Assembly: GCA_041740995.1 (NCBI GenBank)
Contig: JBGSKY010000237.1
Coordinates: 1 to 41,083 of the forward strand
Reading direction: 5' to 3'
Source: JBGSKY01 sp041740995
GTDB taxonomy: Bacteria; Planctomycetota; Planctomycetia; Pirellulales; Pirellulaceae
Length of the DNA: 41,083 nucleotides
Shown: positions 15,537-24,285 of the stretch, in pieces
How the letters are laid out: the number at the start of each line of letters is the position of its first letter
Numbering within the stretch: the stretch's first letter is position 1
The notes under the pieces: model-generated
Told to the model about the DNA's origin: nothing
Databases searched by the model: none
The model's input: only the letters and a program-made list of their open reading frames with translations
Translations under genes and position numbers: made by a program

Positions 15537-17210
15537 CTACTTGTTAAGTTTCCGATATCGGAAGCCGGTGTTTTCTTCCTCGGAGAGGCCAAGGCGTTCT
15601 TTACGTTGTTCTTCATAGATCGCAAAGTTCCCTTCACACCAATGTACGTTGCCGTCTCCTTCGAAAGCTAAGATGTGCGTGGCGATTCGGTCGAGGAACC
15701 AACGATCGTGCGTGATAACGACGACGCAACCGGCAAACGAAAGTATCGCTTCCTCCAAAGCTCGCAGTGTATCAACATCCAAATCGTTAGTCGGTTCATC
15801 CAACAACAGAACGTTGCAACCTTGTCGCAGCAGCTTGGCAAGGTGAACTCGATTGCGTTCACCTCCGGAGAGTATGCCGACTTTCTTTTCTTGATCAGTT
15901 CCTTTGAAATTGAACTTGGAAACGTATGAACGAGCGTTCATCCGTTTGCCCCCCATATCCAACCAGTCGTTGCCACCGCTGATCTCTTGATAAACAGAAT
16001 TCTCGTCGGCCAACGAATCGCGGCTTTGATCGACGTACCCAAGTTCGACTGTTTCGCCGATTCTTAACGTCCCGCTATCCGGTTTTTCCTGCCCGGTAAT
16101 CATCCTAAAAAGAGTTGTCTTACCGACGCCGTTCGGACCAATCACTCCAACGATACCGCCAGCGGGCAATCGGAAGTTCAAATCTCGAATCAACGGTCGA
16201 TCGCCAAACGACTTTTCTAAATTCACGGCTTCGACGACCAACTGACCGAGATGCTTTCCGGGCGGTATTTGGATTTCGAGGTCGTCAGGGCGTTCTTCAA
16301 ATTGTTGAGCTGCCAATTGTTCGTACGAAGCGATTCGAGCTTTGTTCTTGGCTTGTCTGGCTCGCGGCGACATGCGAATCCATTCCAACTCGCTAGCCAG
16401 GGTCTTTTGTCGTGCGCTGGCATGTTTGGATTCGATCGCCATACGTTTCTGTTTCTGTTCAAGCCAATTGGAATAATTGCCTTCGAACGGAAATCCCTGA
16501 CCGCGATCGAGTTCTAGAATCCACTGTGCAACGTTATCCAGGAAGTAACGATCATGCGTTACCGCCACAACGGTGCCTGGATACTGGGCCAAATGTTGTT
16601 CGAGCCAATGCACTGCGTCTGCGTCCAAATGGTTCGTCGGTTCGTCCAAAAGCAGCAAGTCTGGTTGCTGAATTAGCAGCTTACATAACGCGACACGACG
16701 TTTTTCGCCGCCGGACAGCTTGGTGACATCTGCATCGCCTGGAGGCAAGTTCATAACCGACATCGCCATTTCGACGCTCCGGTCAAGATCCCAAAGATTG
16801 TTGCTGTCAATAATGTCCTGAAGCGTCGCCATTTCGTCACATAGCTTGGTCATCACTTTGTCATCAGTGACGTCGCCCAACAGCACGCTGATTTCATTGA
16901 AACGATCGAGCACTGCACGTCGTTCGGACACAGCTTCCTGGACGTTTTCTGACACATTTTTCGAAGGGTTCAATTGCGGTTCTTGTGACAAGTAACCGGC
17001 CTTAAAGCCTTTACTCAGACGCGCTGAACCCTCAAATTCAGTATCGTCACCTGACATGATCCGCAAGAGCGTGCTCTTGCCAGCGCCGTTGTTTCCAAGC
17101 ACACCGATTTTGGCACCAGGATAAAAAGCTAAGTAGATATTCTTTAGGACTTCTTTTTGACCACGCTTCTTGGTCATGTCCTCGATCTGATAGATGAATT
17201 GACGATTCAT
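15537..17210 (-). CDS. ettA: Energy-dependent translational throttle protein EttA (ABC-F)
   Basis: A 557-residue soluble ABC-F ATPase with two nucleotide-binding domains, the usual EttA length. Domain 1 has GNNGAGKST, LSGGEKRRVALCK and LLLLDEPTNHLD. The linker region carries SPRARQAKNKARI and SYEQL. Domain 2 has GPNGVGKTT, LSGGERNRVHLAK and VLLLDEPTNDLD. EttA binds the ribosomal E site and gates the first elongation steps according to the ATP/ADP ratio. It stands alone, with a 145-bp gap to guaA upstream and the pseudogene downstream on the other strand. Confidence 0.92.
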   Translation of the reverse strand: MNRQFIYQIEDMTKKRGQKEVLKNIYLAFYPGAKIGVLGNNGAGKSTLLRIMSGDDTEFEGSARLSKGFKAGYLSQEPQLNPSKNVSENVQEAVSERRAVLDRFNEISVLLGDVTDDKVMTKLCDEMATLQDIIDSNNLWDLDRSVEMAMSVMNLPPGDADVTKLSGGEKRRVALCKLLIQQPDLLLLDEPTNHLDADAVHWLEQHLAQYPGTVVAVTHDRYFLDNVAQWILELDRGQGFPFEGNYSNWLEQKQKRMAIESKHASARQKTLASELEWIRMSPRARQAKNKARIASYEQLAAQQFEERPDDLEIQIPPGKHLGQLVVEAVNLEKSFGDRPLIRDLNFRLPAGGIVGVIGPNGVGKTTLFRMITGQEKPDSGTLRIGETVELGYVDQSRDSLADENSVYQEISGGNDWLDMGGKRMNARSYVSKFNFKGTDQEKKVGILSGGERNRVHLAKLLRQGCNVLLLDEPTNDLDVDTLRALEEAILSFAGCVVVITHDRWFLDRIATHILAFEGDGNVHWCEGNFAIYEEQRKERLGLSEEENTGFRYRKLNK

Positions 17211-17355
17211 ATTTTATGTGTGTCGTTAAGCAAAAATTGTTAGTTGATTCAGTAACCGAGTCATCAAAAGAATCGATTGGCAAGGCGAGAAGTGCTTTCA
17301 GGCTGCCCAGTGAAAACGGACAGCTTGAATGCCTGCTCCGTGACACAGATATCTC

Positions 17356-18954
17356 TTATTCCCACTCGATCGTCGCCGGTGGTTTGGAGCTGATGTCGTA
17401 ACAGACTCGATTGACACCAGCGACTTCATTGATAATTCGCGTGCTGATGCGAGCCAGTAAATCGTATGGCAATCGCGACCAATCGGCAGTCATAAAATCG
17501 TCGGTATTAACGCTGCGGACTGCGATCGTATTTTCGTAGGTTCGACTATCACCCATGACCCCCACACTTTGCACTGGCAACAGCACCGCGAACGATTGCG
17601 AGGTCTGACGATATAGACCAGCGCTTTTAATTTCAGATACTACAATTTCATCGGCATCGCGTAGAATTTGTAGCTTGTCAGCGGTCACCGCGCCCAAACA
17701 GCGAACGGCTAGTCCAGGCCCAGGAAACGGATGTCGCCAAACTAATTGTTCCGGCAGCCCAAGCTCCAGTCCCAATCGCCGGACTTCGTCTTTGAATAAG
17801 TCTCGCAGTGGTTCAATTAGATCAAACCCCAGTTCGGCCGGCAATCCACCGACGTTATGGTGCAGCTTGATCGTTGCTGCCGGACCGTCGGCTGCCGCAC
17901 CACTTTCAATCACGTCGGGGTAGAGCGTCCCTTGCGCTAAATACTTCGCACCATGAATTTTGTCAGCTTCTTGTTTGAAGCAATCGATGAAAGCGGCACC
18001 GATTCTACGTCGCTTTTCTTGCGGGTCTTCTACGCCGGCCAGTGCTTTCATGAACTGTTCGCCAGCATTGACGACATGCAAGTCAGCCTTGAAATGATTG
18101 GTAAACTCGCTGATAACGGCGGCTTGTTCATCTTTACGGAGCAAACCATTGTCCACCAAAATACAAGACAATTGAGAACCAATCGCTTTCGTCAGCAGGG
18201 CTGCGGTCACGCTACTGTCCACACCGCCAGAGAGCCCGCAGATTACACGATCGTCGCCGACTTGTTCTCGAATCGTCTGAATGGTTCGCTGAGCAAAATC
18301 TCCCAGATGCCAGTGCCCCTGGCAATGAGCAATGTTGTACAGAAAGTTGTGCAGCAACGTACTGCCCAGCGACGTATGCGTGACCTCTGGATGAAACTGC
18401 ATCGCGTAAATCGGAAGCGATTTGTGTCGCACTGCGGCAACGGGGCAGGTCGCTGTTTTGGCTAGCGGAATAAAGTTTTCTGATATCTCTTGGACTTGAT
18501 CACCATGACTCATCCAGACATCGATCTCATTTGGAAAGCCCGTGAAGAGCGACTCCATGTCGGTGATGTGCAAACGCGTCCGACCATATTCGCGGGCCTC
18601 GGCGTGACGGACTTTGCCCCCCAAACTTTCCATGATCAACTGCATGCCATAGCAGATACCAAGAATCGGAATTCCAAGCTCGAAGATCCGTTCATCGCAC
18701 CGTGGCGCATTTTCAGCATAAACACTCGATGGGCCTCCGCTGAGCACAATCGCAGACGGCTTACGCGCCATGATTCGCTCTAGAGCAATATCGTGACGAA
18801 CAATTTCGCAGTAAACGTTTTGTTCGCGAATTCGACGAGCAATCAACTGTGCGTATTGAGAACCAAAATCGAGCACAATGACCGATTCATCAGACAATGT
18901 GACGCTTGCGGTTCGTGTTTCTTCGCTTGGGGCCGGCTGGCTGGTCGTGATCAT
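17356..18954 (-). CDS. guaA: GMP synthase (glutamine-hydrolysing)
   Basis: 532 residues. Catalyses XMP + glutamine + ATP to GMP, the last step of GMP synthesis. The N-terminal class I amidotransferase half shows VLDFGSQYAQLIARRIRE, GGPSSVYAE, LGICYGMQ (the nucleophile Cys) and QFHPEVTHT. The ATP-pyrophosphatase half has GLSGGVDSSVTAALL and the C-terminal dimerisation part has RHPFPGPGLAVR and ends KPPATIEWE. The start ATG overlaps the aspS stop by 4 bp (ATGA), so the two are translationally coupled. Roughly 30 residues before VLDFGSQ are longer than in most GuaA, so a later start is possible. Confidence 0.95.
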   Translation of the reverse strand: MITTSQPAPSEETRTASVTLSDESVIVLDFGSQYAQLIARRIREQNVYCEIVRHDIALERIMARKPSAIVLSGGPSSVYAENAPRCDERIFELGIPILGICYGMQLIMESLGGKVRHAEAREYGRTRLHITDMESLFTGFPNEIDVWMSHGDQVQEISENFIPLAKTATCPVAAVRHKSLPIYAMQFHPEVTHTSLGSTLLHNFLYNIAHCQGHWHLGDFAQRTIQTIREQVGDDRVICGLSGGVDSSVTAALLTKAIGSQLSCILVDNGLLRKDEQAAVISEFTNHFKADLHVVNAGEQFMKALAGVEDPQEKRRRIGAAFIDCFKQEADKIHGAKYLAQGTLYPDVIESGAAADGPAATIKLHHNVGGLPAELGFDLIEPLRDLFKDEVRRLGLELGLPEQLVWRHPFPGPGLAVRCLGAVTADKLQILRDADEIVVSEIKSAGLYRQTSQSFAVLLPVQSVGVMGDSRTYENTIAVRSVNTDDFMTADWSRLPYDLLARISTRIINEVAGVNRVCYDISSKPPATIEWE

Positions 18955-20747
18955 GGGTTTGTTGCAGAGGGAATTGGTTTTTGGCCGACTAACGCAATGG
19001 CTAAATCGCGAAGTTGTTTTGCGTCGACGGTTCCTGGCGCTTCGGTCATTTGGTCCATCGCTCGTTGCGTTTTTGGAAAAGCAATCACATCGCGGATGTT
19101 GTCCAATCGATGAAATAGCATCACCAAACGATCGATTCCCAACGCGATACCTCCGTGCGGCGGTGCGCCGAATTGAAGTGCGTCGAGCAGAAATCCGAAC
19201 CGGTCACGGGCAATTTCCGGCGTGATGCCTAAAAGGCCAAAGACCTCTTGCTGCAATTCGTTATCATGAATTCGAATCGTTCCACCGCCAGCTTCGTAAC
19301 CATTGATGACCAAGTCGTAAGCGATCGCCCGCGCCGCCGATGGATCGGTTTTCAACAGCTCGATGTCTTGCGGCCTCGGTGCGGTAAACGGATGATGCAT
19401 CGCAACATAGCGTTGTTCCTCGGGATCAAACTCGAACATTGGGAATTCGATGATCCAGGAAAAATGCATCTGCTTCGGATCGTAGAGCTTCAATTCCGCC
19501 GCCAGTTTGCGACGTAGACCGTAAAGGCCTTTGCATGTGACCGACCATTGATCCGCGAGAATCAACAACAAGTCACCCGGCTTGGCATCGAACGCCGACT
19601 TGATCGCTGCCAGAACTTCGGGCTCGATATTTTTGGCAATTGGCGACCAAAGCGACCCGTCAGCTTCGATTCGAAACCAGGCCAAGCCTTTAGCACCGAA
19701 ATCGTGCTGAACAAACTCCGTCAGTTCGTCGAGCCGTTTGCGGGAAAACTCTTCAGCTCGCCCATCGATTTTCAAACCGCGGACATGTCCGCCGCTGTCG
19801 AGCGCACCACGGAATACGCGAAAGGCTGTCGGCTTGACCGCCTCGCTCAAGTCAACGATTTCCATGCCGAATCGCAAGTCCGGCGCATCGTGACCGAAAC
19901 GTCGCATCGCTTCGTCATAAGTCATCCGCGGAAGTGGAATTTGCAAATCGATATCCAAAAACTTTTTGGCCATCCGGACCATCAATCGATCGATCATACC
20001 GATAATGTCTTCGTTGTTAATGAAGCTCATTTCGACGTCCAGCTGTGTGAACTCCGGCTGTCTGTCAGCTCGTAAGTCCTCATCCCTAAAGCAGCGGGCG
20101 ACCTGCACATAACGATCGTAGCCGGCGACCATCATGATCTGTTTGTACAGCTGCGGTGATTGCGGCAACGCATAAAAATGCCCGCGATGCACGCGACTTG
20201 GAACTAGATAGTCTCGAGCTCCTTCAGGTGTACTGCGCCCCAGCACGGGCGTTTCGATATCGATGAAGTTGTTTTCCTCAAAGTAATCTCGCATTGATTT
20301 TATCATCTGCGATCGAGCGATTAACGTCTGCTGCATTTCGGGCCTACGCAGATCGAGATAGCGATACTTCAACCGCAAGTCTTCCCCAGGCAATTCGTCT
20401 TGATTGGGATAAAAAGGCGGCGTCGCCGATGGGTTAAGAATCGTGATCGACTCGGCCCGAATTTCAATTTCACCGGTTGCGAGCTTGGCGTTGATTTTAC
20501 CTTCTAAGCGATCAGCGACCGTCCCGGTAATTTGAACGACGTATTCACCGCGCAGCTTCTTTGCCGTCCCGACGCACTCGGCACCGCTTTCGGGCGCGGC
20601 GACTACTTGTGTCAGGCCATAGCGGTCGCGCAAGTCTAAAAAGACCGCTCCACCGTGGTCGCGCGTCGTATCGACCCAACCACACAATGTGACCTGTTGG
20701 CCGATGTGGCTTGCTCGCAATTCACCGCACGTGTTGGTGCGCATCAT
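18951..20747 (-). CDS. aspS: Aspartate-tRNA ligase
   Basis: 598 residues, the length of bacterial-type AspRS (with the GAD insertion). An N-terminal OB fold (GQQVTLCGWVDTTRDHGGAV) binds the anticodon. Class II motifs follow: RDYLVPSR, FYALPQSPQLYKQ, FRDEDLRADRQPEFTQLDVE (motif 2) and GIALGIDRLVML (motif 3). It may be discriminating or non-discriminating; this cannot be read from the sequence here. It is the upstream gene of a coupled aspS-guaA pair. Confidence 0.95.
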   Translation of the reverse strand: MMRTNTCGELRASHIGQQVTLCGWVDTTRDHGGAVFLDLRDRYGLTQVVAAPESGAECVGTAKKLRGEYVVQITGTVADRLEGKINAKLATGEIEIRAESITILNPSATPPFYPNQDELPGEDLRLKYRYLDLRRPEMQQTLIARSQMIKSMRDYFEENNFIDIETPVLGRSTPEGARDYLVPSRVHRGHFYALPQSPQLYKQIMMVAGYDRYVQVARCFRDEDLRADRQPEFTQLDVEMSFINNEDIIGMIDRLMVRMAKKFLDIDLQIPLPRMTYDEAMRRFGHDAPDLRFGMEIVDLSEAVKPTAFRVFRGALDSGGHVRGLKIDGRAEEFSRKRLDELTEFVQHDFGAKGLAWFRIEADGSLWSPIAKNIEPEVLAAIKSAFDAKPGDLLLILADQWSVTCKGLYGLRRKLAAELKLYDPKQMHFSWIIEFPMFEFDPEEQRYVAMHHPFTAPRPQDIELLKTDPSAARAIAYDLVINGYEAGGGTIRIHDNELQQEVFGLLGITPEIARDRFGFLLDALQFGAPPHGGIALGIDRLVMLFHRLDNIRDVIAFPKTQRAMDQMTEAPGTVDAKQLRDLAIALVGQKPIPSATNP

Positions 20748-20877
20748 GGCCGTTAAATCCCTAAGCGTTTCGCAAAGACCGGCGACTTGGTAAGTGCGAC
20801 CGGAAAAGCGACAGATTCTAAAGTGAAGACACCAAACTGGCTACGCCATATTGCACGCGTATGTCGCAAAGCATTGT

Positions 20878-20962
20878 TAGCGGTACGGCGCGAGCCGTCC
20901 GGTTCTTTTTTGGTGTTAGGCTTGCGCTGGCGAAGAAACGGACGGCCTGAGCCCATTCCGCT
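20878..20962. repeat. 85-bp interspersed repeat, copy 1
   Basis: Starts TAGCGGTACGGCGCGAGCC and ends GAGCCCATTCCGCT. The two ends are imperfect inverted repeats of about 24 bases (AGCGG...CCGTCCG against CGGACGG...CCGCT), so the unit can fold into a hairpin. A second copy lies 106 bp further on with about five differences. Similar 'GGCGCGAGCCGTCCG' repeats are, from memory, common between planctomycete genes. Confidence 0.85.
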
Positions 20963-20983
20963 CCTGTGAAGTGCTGAAAACCT

Positions 20984-21068
20984 TAGCGGTACGGCGCGAG
21001 CCGTCCGATTCTTTTTTGGTGTTAGGCTTGCGCTGACGAAGAAACGGAGGGCTTGCGCCCATTCCGCT
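20984..21068. repeat. 85-bp interspersed repeat, copy 2
   Basis: Second copy of the unit at 20878-20962, same length and about 94% identical by eye. Together they fill most of the 344-bp gap between aspS and pgk; the remaining bases show no gene. The copy sits just downstream of the pgk stop and might act as a 3' hairpin for pgk transcripts or their processing. Confidence 0.85.
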
Positions 21069-21091
21069 ACGGTTCAACAGCACGAAATTAA

Positions 21092-22279
21092 TTACGCTTC
21101 GTCGAGCAAATCGACCGCTTCAAAGCGTTGGCCTTCCAGCATCGACAACGATGCTCCGCCGCCAGTCGACACGTGTGTCACTTGATCGGCAAATCCAAGT
21201 TGCTCAATGGCCGCTGCGCTATCTCCGCCGCCAATAATGCTGGTGCAATCGCCATCGGCAATCGCTTTAGCAACCGCGCGAGTCCCTTCGTCAAAAGGTG
21301 GCATCTCGAAAACACCCATCGGACCGTTCCAAATGACGGTCTTGGCTTTTGCGATAATTTCCTGGTAATGAACCGATGTTTGTGGCCCAATGTCCAAGCC
21401 TTCAAAGCCGTCAGGAATCTCGCCAGCGTTGACGACAACCTTGTTGCAGTCTGCCGAGAACGAATCGCCGCAATGGGTGTCCAGCGGCAGAACCAGTTTA
21501 TCCCCACCCTTGTCAATCAAAGTCTTCGCCAAGTCGACTTTGTCCTTTTCAACTAACGAATTACCAACCTTCTCACCTTTGGCCAGCGAAAAGGTGTAGG
21601 CCATCGCGCCGCCGATCAGAACTGTATCGCAAATTCCGAGCAAGTTTGAAATGACGTTTATCTTGTCACTGACCTTTGCACCGCCCAAAATTGCCACAAA
21701 TGGCCGTTTCGGATTAGCCAACGTGTCGCTGAGGTACTCGATTTCTTTGGCTACCAGCGTGCCGACGACCTTCGGCTTATCTCCCATCGCGGTCGGCAAC
21801 GCGACCATCGAGGCGTCTGCGCGGTGACAGGTTCCAAATGCATCGTTGCAATAAATATCCGACCAACCCGCAAGCTTACTTGCAAAGCCAGCATCCCCAG
21901 TCTTTTCGCCAGGGTGGAAGCGAACATTCTCCAAAACAACAACATCCCCATTTTTCATGGCTTTGATCTTTGATTCGGCGTCAGGACCATCGGTATCGGT
22001 CGCAAAAACGACCGGCTTACCAATTAATCCAGCCAAACGCTCAGCGGCTGGACGAAGCGAAAACTGGGGCTCGACTCCCTTGCCTTTTGGTCGACCAAGA
22101 TGACTGATAAGGACACATTTGCCACCGCCGCCAATAATGATTTGAATGGTCGGCAATGCCATCCGGATTCGACGGTCGTCAGTGATCTTTCCGCTGTCAT
22201 CTTGCGGGACATTAAAGTCAACTCTGGTCATGACTACCTTGCCGGTACAGTCAACATTCTTAATACTCTTCTTGGCCAT
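21092..22279 (-). CDS. pgk: Phosphoglycerate kinase
   Basis: 395 residues, the usual length. Transfers phosphate between 1,3-bisphosphoglycerate and ADP in glycolysis. The N-terminal domain has MTRVDFNVPQDD and LISHLGRPKG, then GDVVVLENVRFHPGE and ILGGAKVSDKI. The C-terminal nucleotide domain has VIWNGPMGVFEMPPFDEGT and IIGGGDSAAAIEQLG, ending in STGGGASLSMLEG. It is transcribed divergently from panC across a 119-bp gap. Confidence 0.96.
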   Translation of the reverse strand: MAKKSIKNVDCTGKVVMTRVDFNVPQDDSGKITDDRRIRMALPTIQIIIGGGGKCVLISHLGRPKGKGVEPQFSLRPAAERLAGLIGKPVVFATDTDGPDAESKIKAMKNGDVVVLENVRFHPGEKTGDAGFASKLAGWSDIYCNDAFGTCHRADASMVALPTAMGDKPKVVGTLVAKEIEYLSDTLANPKRPFVAILGGAKVSDKINVISNLLGICDTVLIGGAMAYTFSLAKGEKVGNSLVEKDKVDLAKTLIDKGGDKLVLPLDTHCGDSFSADCNKVVVNAGEIPDGFEGLDIGPQTSVHYQEIIAKAKTVIWNGPMGVFEMPPFDEGTRAVAKAIADGDCTSIIGGGDSAAAIEQLGFADQVTHVSTGGGASLSMLEGQRFEAVDLLDEA

Positions 22280-22398
22280 GGGATATCCGTGCAGCTAGGT
22301 GATGGCAAAATGGGTCAAAACGCTTTGTTAGCTAAGCGGATATCCTGACCGATTGGACAATTTATTCAACCGCAAAGGCGGTAGGACTTCGAAAACGC

Positions 22399-23259
22399 AT
22401 GCAGTTGCTCCAAACCACTACCGAAATTCGGGATTTCGTAAGCCGTAGGAGCGGGCCAGGTCACCGCATTGGCTTAGTGCCGACGATGGGCGCATTGCAC
22501 GCTGGACATCTTTCGCTTGTCGAGCAAGCCTTGGCTCAATGCGATACGGTCGTAACAACGATATTCGTCAATCCAACACAATTCGCCCCGCAAGAAGACT
22601 TTCTGAAGTATCCGCGGACCCAGCAGGCTGATTGCGAGCGACTCGAAGCGCTCGGCTGTCACGCCGTTTTCGCTCCAATGGCGGAGTCGATCTATCCACC
22701 CGGTTTTTCGACTGGCATTTCTGCCCCGAAAGTTGCCCTAGAGCTGGAAGGGCAGTTTCGACCAACACATTTCAGCGGTGTTTGTGTCGTCTGCGCGAAA
22801 CTATTCAATTTGGTTGGGGCAACTGACGCCTACTTTGGATTGAAAGACTACCAACAATTTGCTGTCCTTCGCCAAATGGTCGACGACCTAAACATGCCGT
22901 TGCGGTTGCATGGCTGCACAACAGTACGCGAACCCGACGGTTTGGCGATGAGTAGCCGCAATCGGTATTTGTCACCCACCGAACGGTCGATTGCGACAAC
23001 GATTTATCAAAGCTTACAAGATTGTCATGCATCGTTTCTAAAGGGTGAGCAAAATGTTCAGCAACTGAAATCTGGGCTGCTGAAACAATTGAATACAGCG
23101 GGGATATCAGACATTCACTACGCTACGGTTCGCGATGCAACAACGTTGCAGCGAATTGAAATCGCTGACGAAAATTCCGTCGCGTTAATTGCGGCTCGCG
23201 TTGGGACAACTCGTTTGATTGACAACCTGCACTTTTCAAATTCCTCGCCGAAAAGCTGA
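22399..23259 (+). CDS. panC: Pantothenate synthetase
   Basis: 286 residues. Joins pantoate and beta-alanine with ATP to make pantothenate, the vitamin B5 precursor of coenzyme A. Signatures: VPTMGALHAGHLSLVEQA (nucleotide-binding HxGH), FVNPTQFAPQEDF, FGLKDYQQFAVLRQMV and GLAMSSRNRYLSP. The start ATG reads MQLLQTTTEIRDF, as in the family. It stands alone; panB is not in the window. Confidence 0.95.
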   Translation: MQLLQTTTEIRDFVSRRSGPGHRIGLVPTMGALHAGHLSLVEQALAQCDTVVTTIFVNPTQFAPQEDFLKYPRTQQADCERLEALGCHAVFAPMAESIYPPGFSTGISAPKVALELEGQFRPTHFSGVCVVCAKLFNLVGATDAYFGLKDYQQFAVLRQMVDDLNMPLRLHGCTTVREPDGLAMSSRNRYLSPTERSIATTIYQSLQDCHASFLKGEQNVQQLKSGLLKQLNTAGISDIHYATVRDATTLQRIEIADENSVALIAARVGTTRLIDNLHFSNSSPKS

Positions 23260-23362
23260 TCACGTTTCGAAATTTTGCAACTGGCATGCACTCGACAAAG
23301 TTGCAACTTGGTTTTGGGTTACAATGAGTTTTTCGCTGAGCCCTTCAAATTTATGATCAATC

Positions 23363-24283
23363 ATGAAAACGCAATTCGATCGCCGCGACTTCGCAAAAAT
23401 ATCCGCTGCTTCGGTTGGTACTTTTGCTTTGGCAACTTTGGCTCCGCCCCTTGCCATGGCAGACGAGACGAACGTGCTGCCGATTCGAAAAACTCTGAAG
23501 CTGAATATGGTTCGCAGCGGTAAGACACTAGCTGAGAAATTTGCCATCGCAAAACAAGCAGGCTTTGAAGCGATTGAAGTGGATTCGCCAGGCTATTCGA
23601 CCGAAGAACTCTTGCAAGCGATCGACGAGTCACAACTGCCAATCGATGGAACGGTTTGCAGCACACATTGGAACGTACGTCACACGGATGCTGACCCAGC
23701 CGTTCGACGACAAGCGTTAGCTGACTTGCTCTTTGCAATCGAACAAACTCACAAAATTGGCGGCAACACAACCTTGCTTGTCGTTGGTCATGGAAAAGAC
23801 GGCGATGAAGCAACCTTGCAAGCGCGGTCGAAGGAGAACATCCGTCAAGCGATTCCAATGGCAGCCAAATACGGCATTGTCATCGCCATCGAAAACGTCT
23901 GGAACAATTTTCTTTACGACCCCAATGGCGATGGTAATCAGTCTGCCGATAGCTTGGCAAAGTACGTCGACGAATTCGAATCGCCATGGGTTGGGATGCA
24001 ATACGATATCGGCAACCATTGGAAATTCGGCAATCCAGGTGAGTGGATCAAAACGCTCGGTAAACGAATCGTGAAACTGGACATCAAAGGCTTTTCCAGA
24101 GCGAACGATTCTTGGGAACGCATCAGCGAATGTGATTTACCTTGGCAAGACGTTCGCAAAGCACTAGCGGCCATCCGCTTCACCGGTTGGTGTGCAGCGG
24201 AAGTCAGTGGCGGGGACCTCGAAGAATTAAAACGAGTCGCAATGGAAATGGATGCAGCGCTCGGATTAAAACCAAACGCTTAA
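23363..24283 (+). CDS. Tat-exported sugar phosphate isomerase/epimerase-like protein
   Basis: 306 residues. A Tat signal (FDRRDFAK followed by a hydrophobic stretch and AMA) directs it across the inner membrane. The mature part is a xylose isomerase-like TIM barrel: AKQAGFEAIEVDSPGYSTEE, IAIENVWNNFLYDP, VGMQYDIGNHWKFGNP, IVKLDIKGFSRAN and WCAAEVSGG. The Glu, Asp and His residues in these segments fit the usual metal-binding set. Planctomycetes carry many such secreted proteins for sugar breakdown; the substrate is unknown. Its 3' end nearly meets the convergent DUF1552 gene (2-bp gap). Confidence 0.85.
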   Translation: MKTQFDRRDFAKISAASVGTFALATLAPPLAMADETNVLPIRKTLKLNMVRSGKTLAEKFAIAKQAGFEAIEVDSPGYSTEELLQAIDESQLPIDGTVCSTHWNVRHTDADPAVRRQALADLLFAIEQTHKIGGNTTLLVVGHGKDGDEATLQARSKENIRQAIPMAAKYGIVIAIENVWNNFLYDPNGDGNQSADSLAKYVDEFESPWVGMQYDIGNHWKFGNPGEWIKTLGKRIVKLDIKGFSRANDSWERISECDLPWQDVRKALAAIRFTGWCAAEVSGGDLEELKRVAMEMDAALGLKPNA

Positions 24284-24285
24284 AA

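Noticed and set aside
17953..18465. 170-codon plus-strand frame opposite guaA
   Set aside because: Antisense to conserved GMP synthase motifs; a mirror of its codon usage.
20878..21068. CRISPR array
   Set aside because: Only two 85-bp units with hairpin ends and a single short spacer; unlike CRISPR repeat size and no cas genes.
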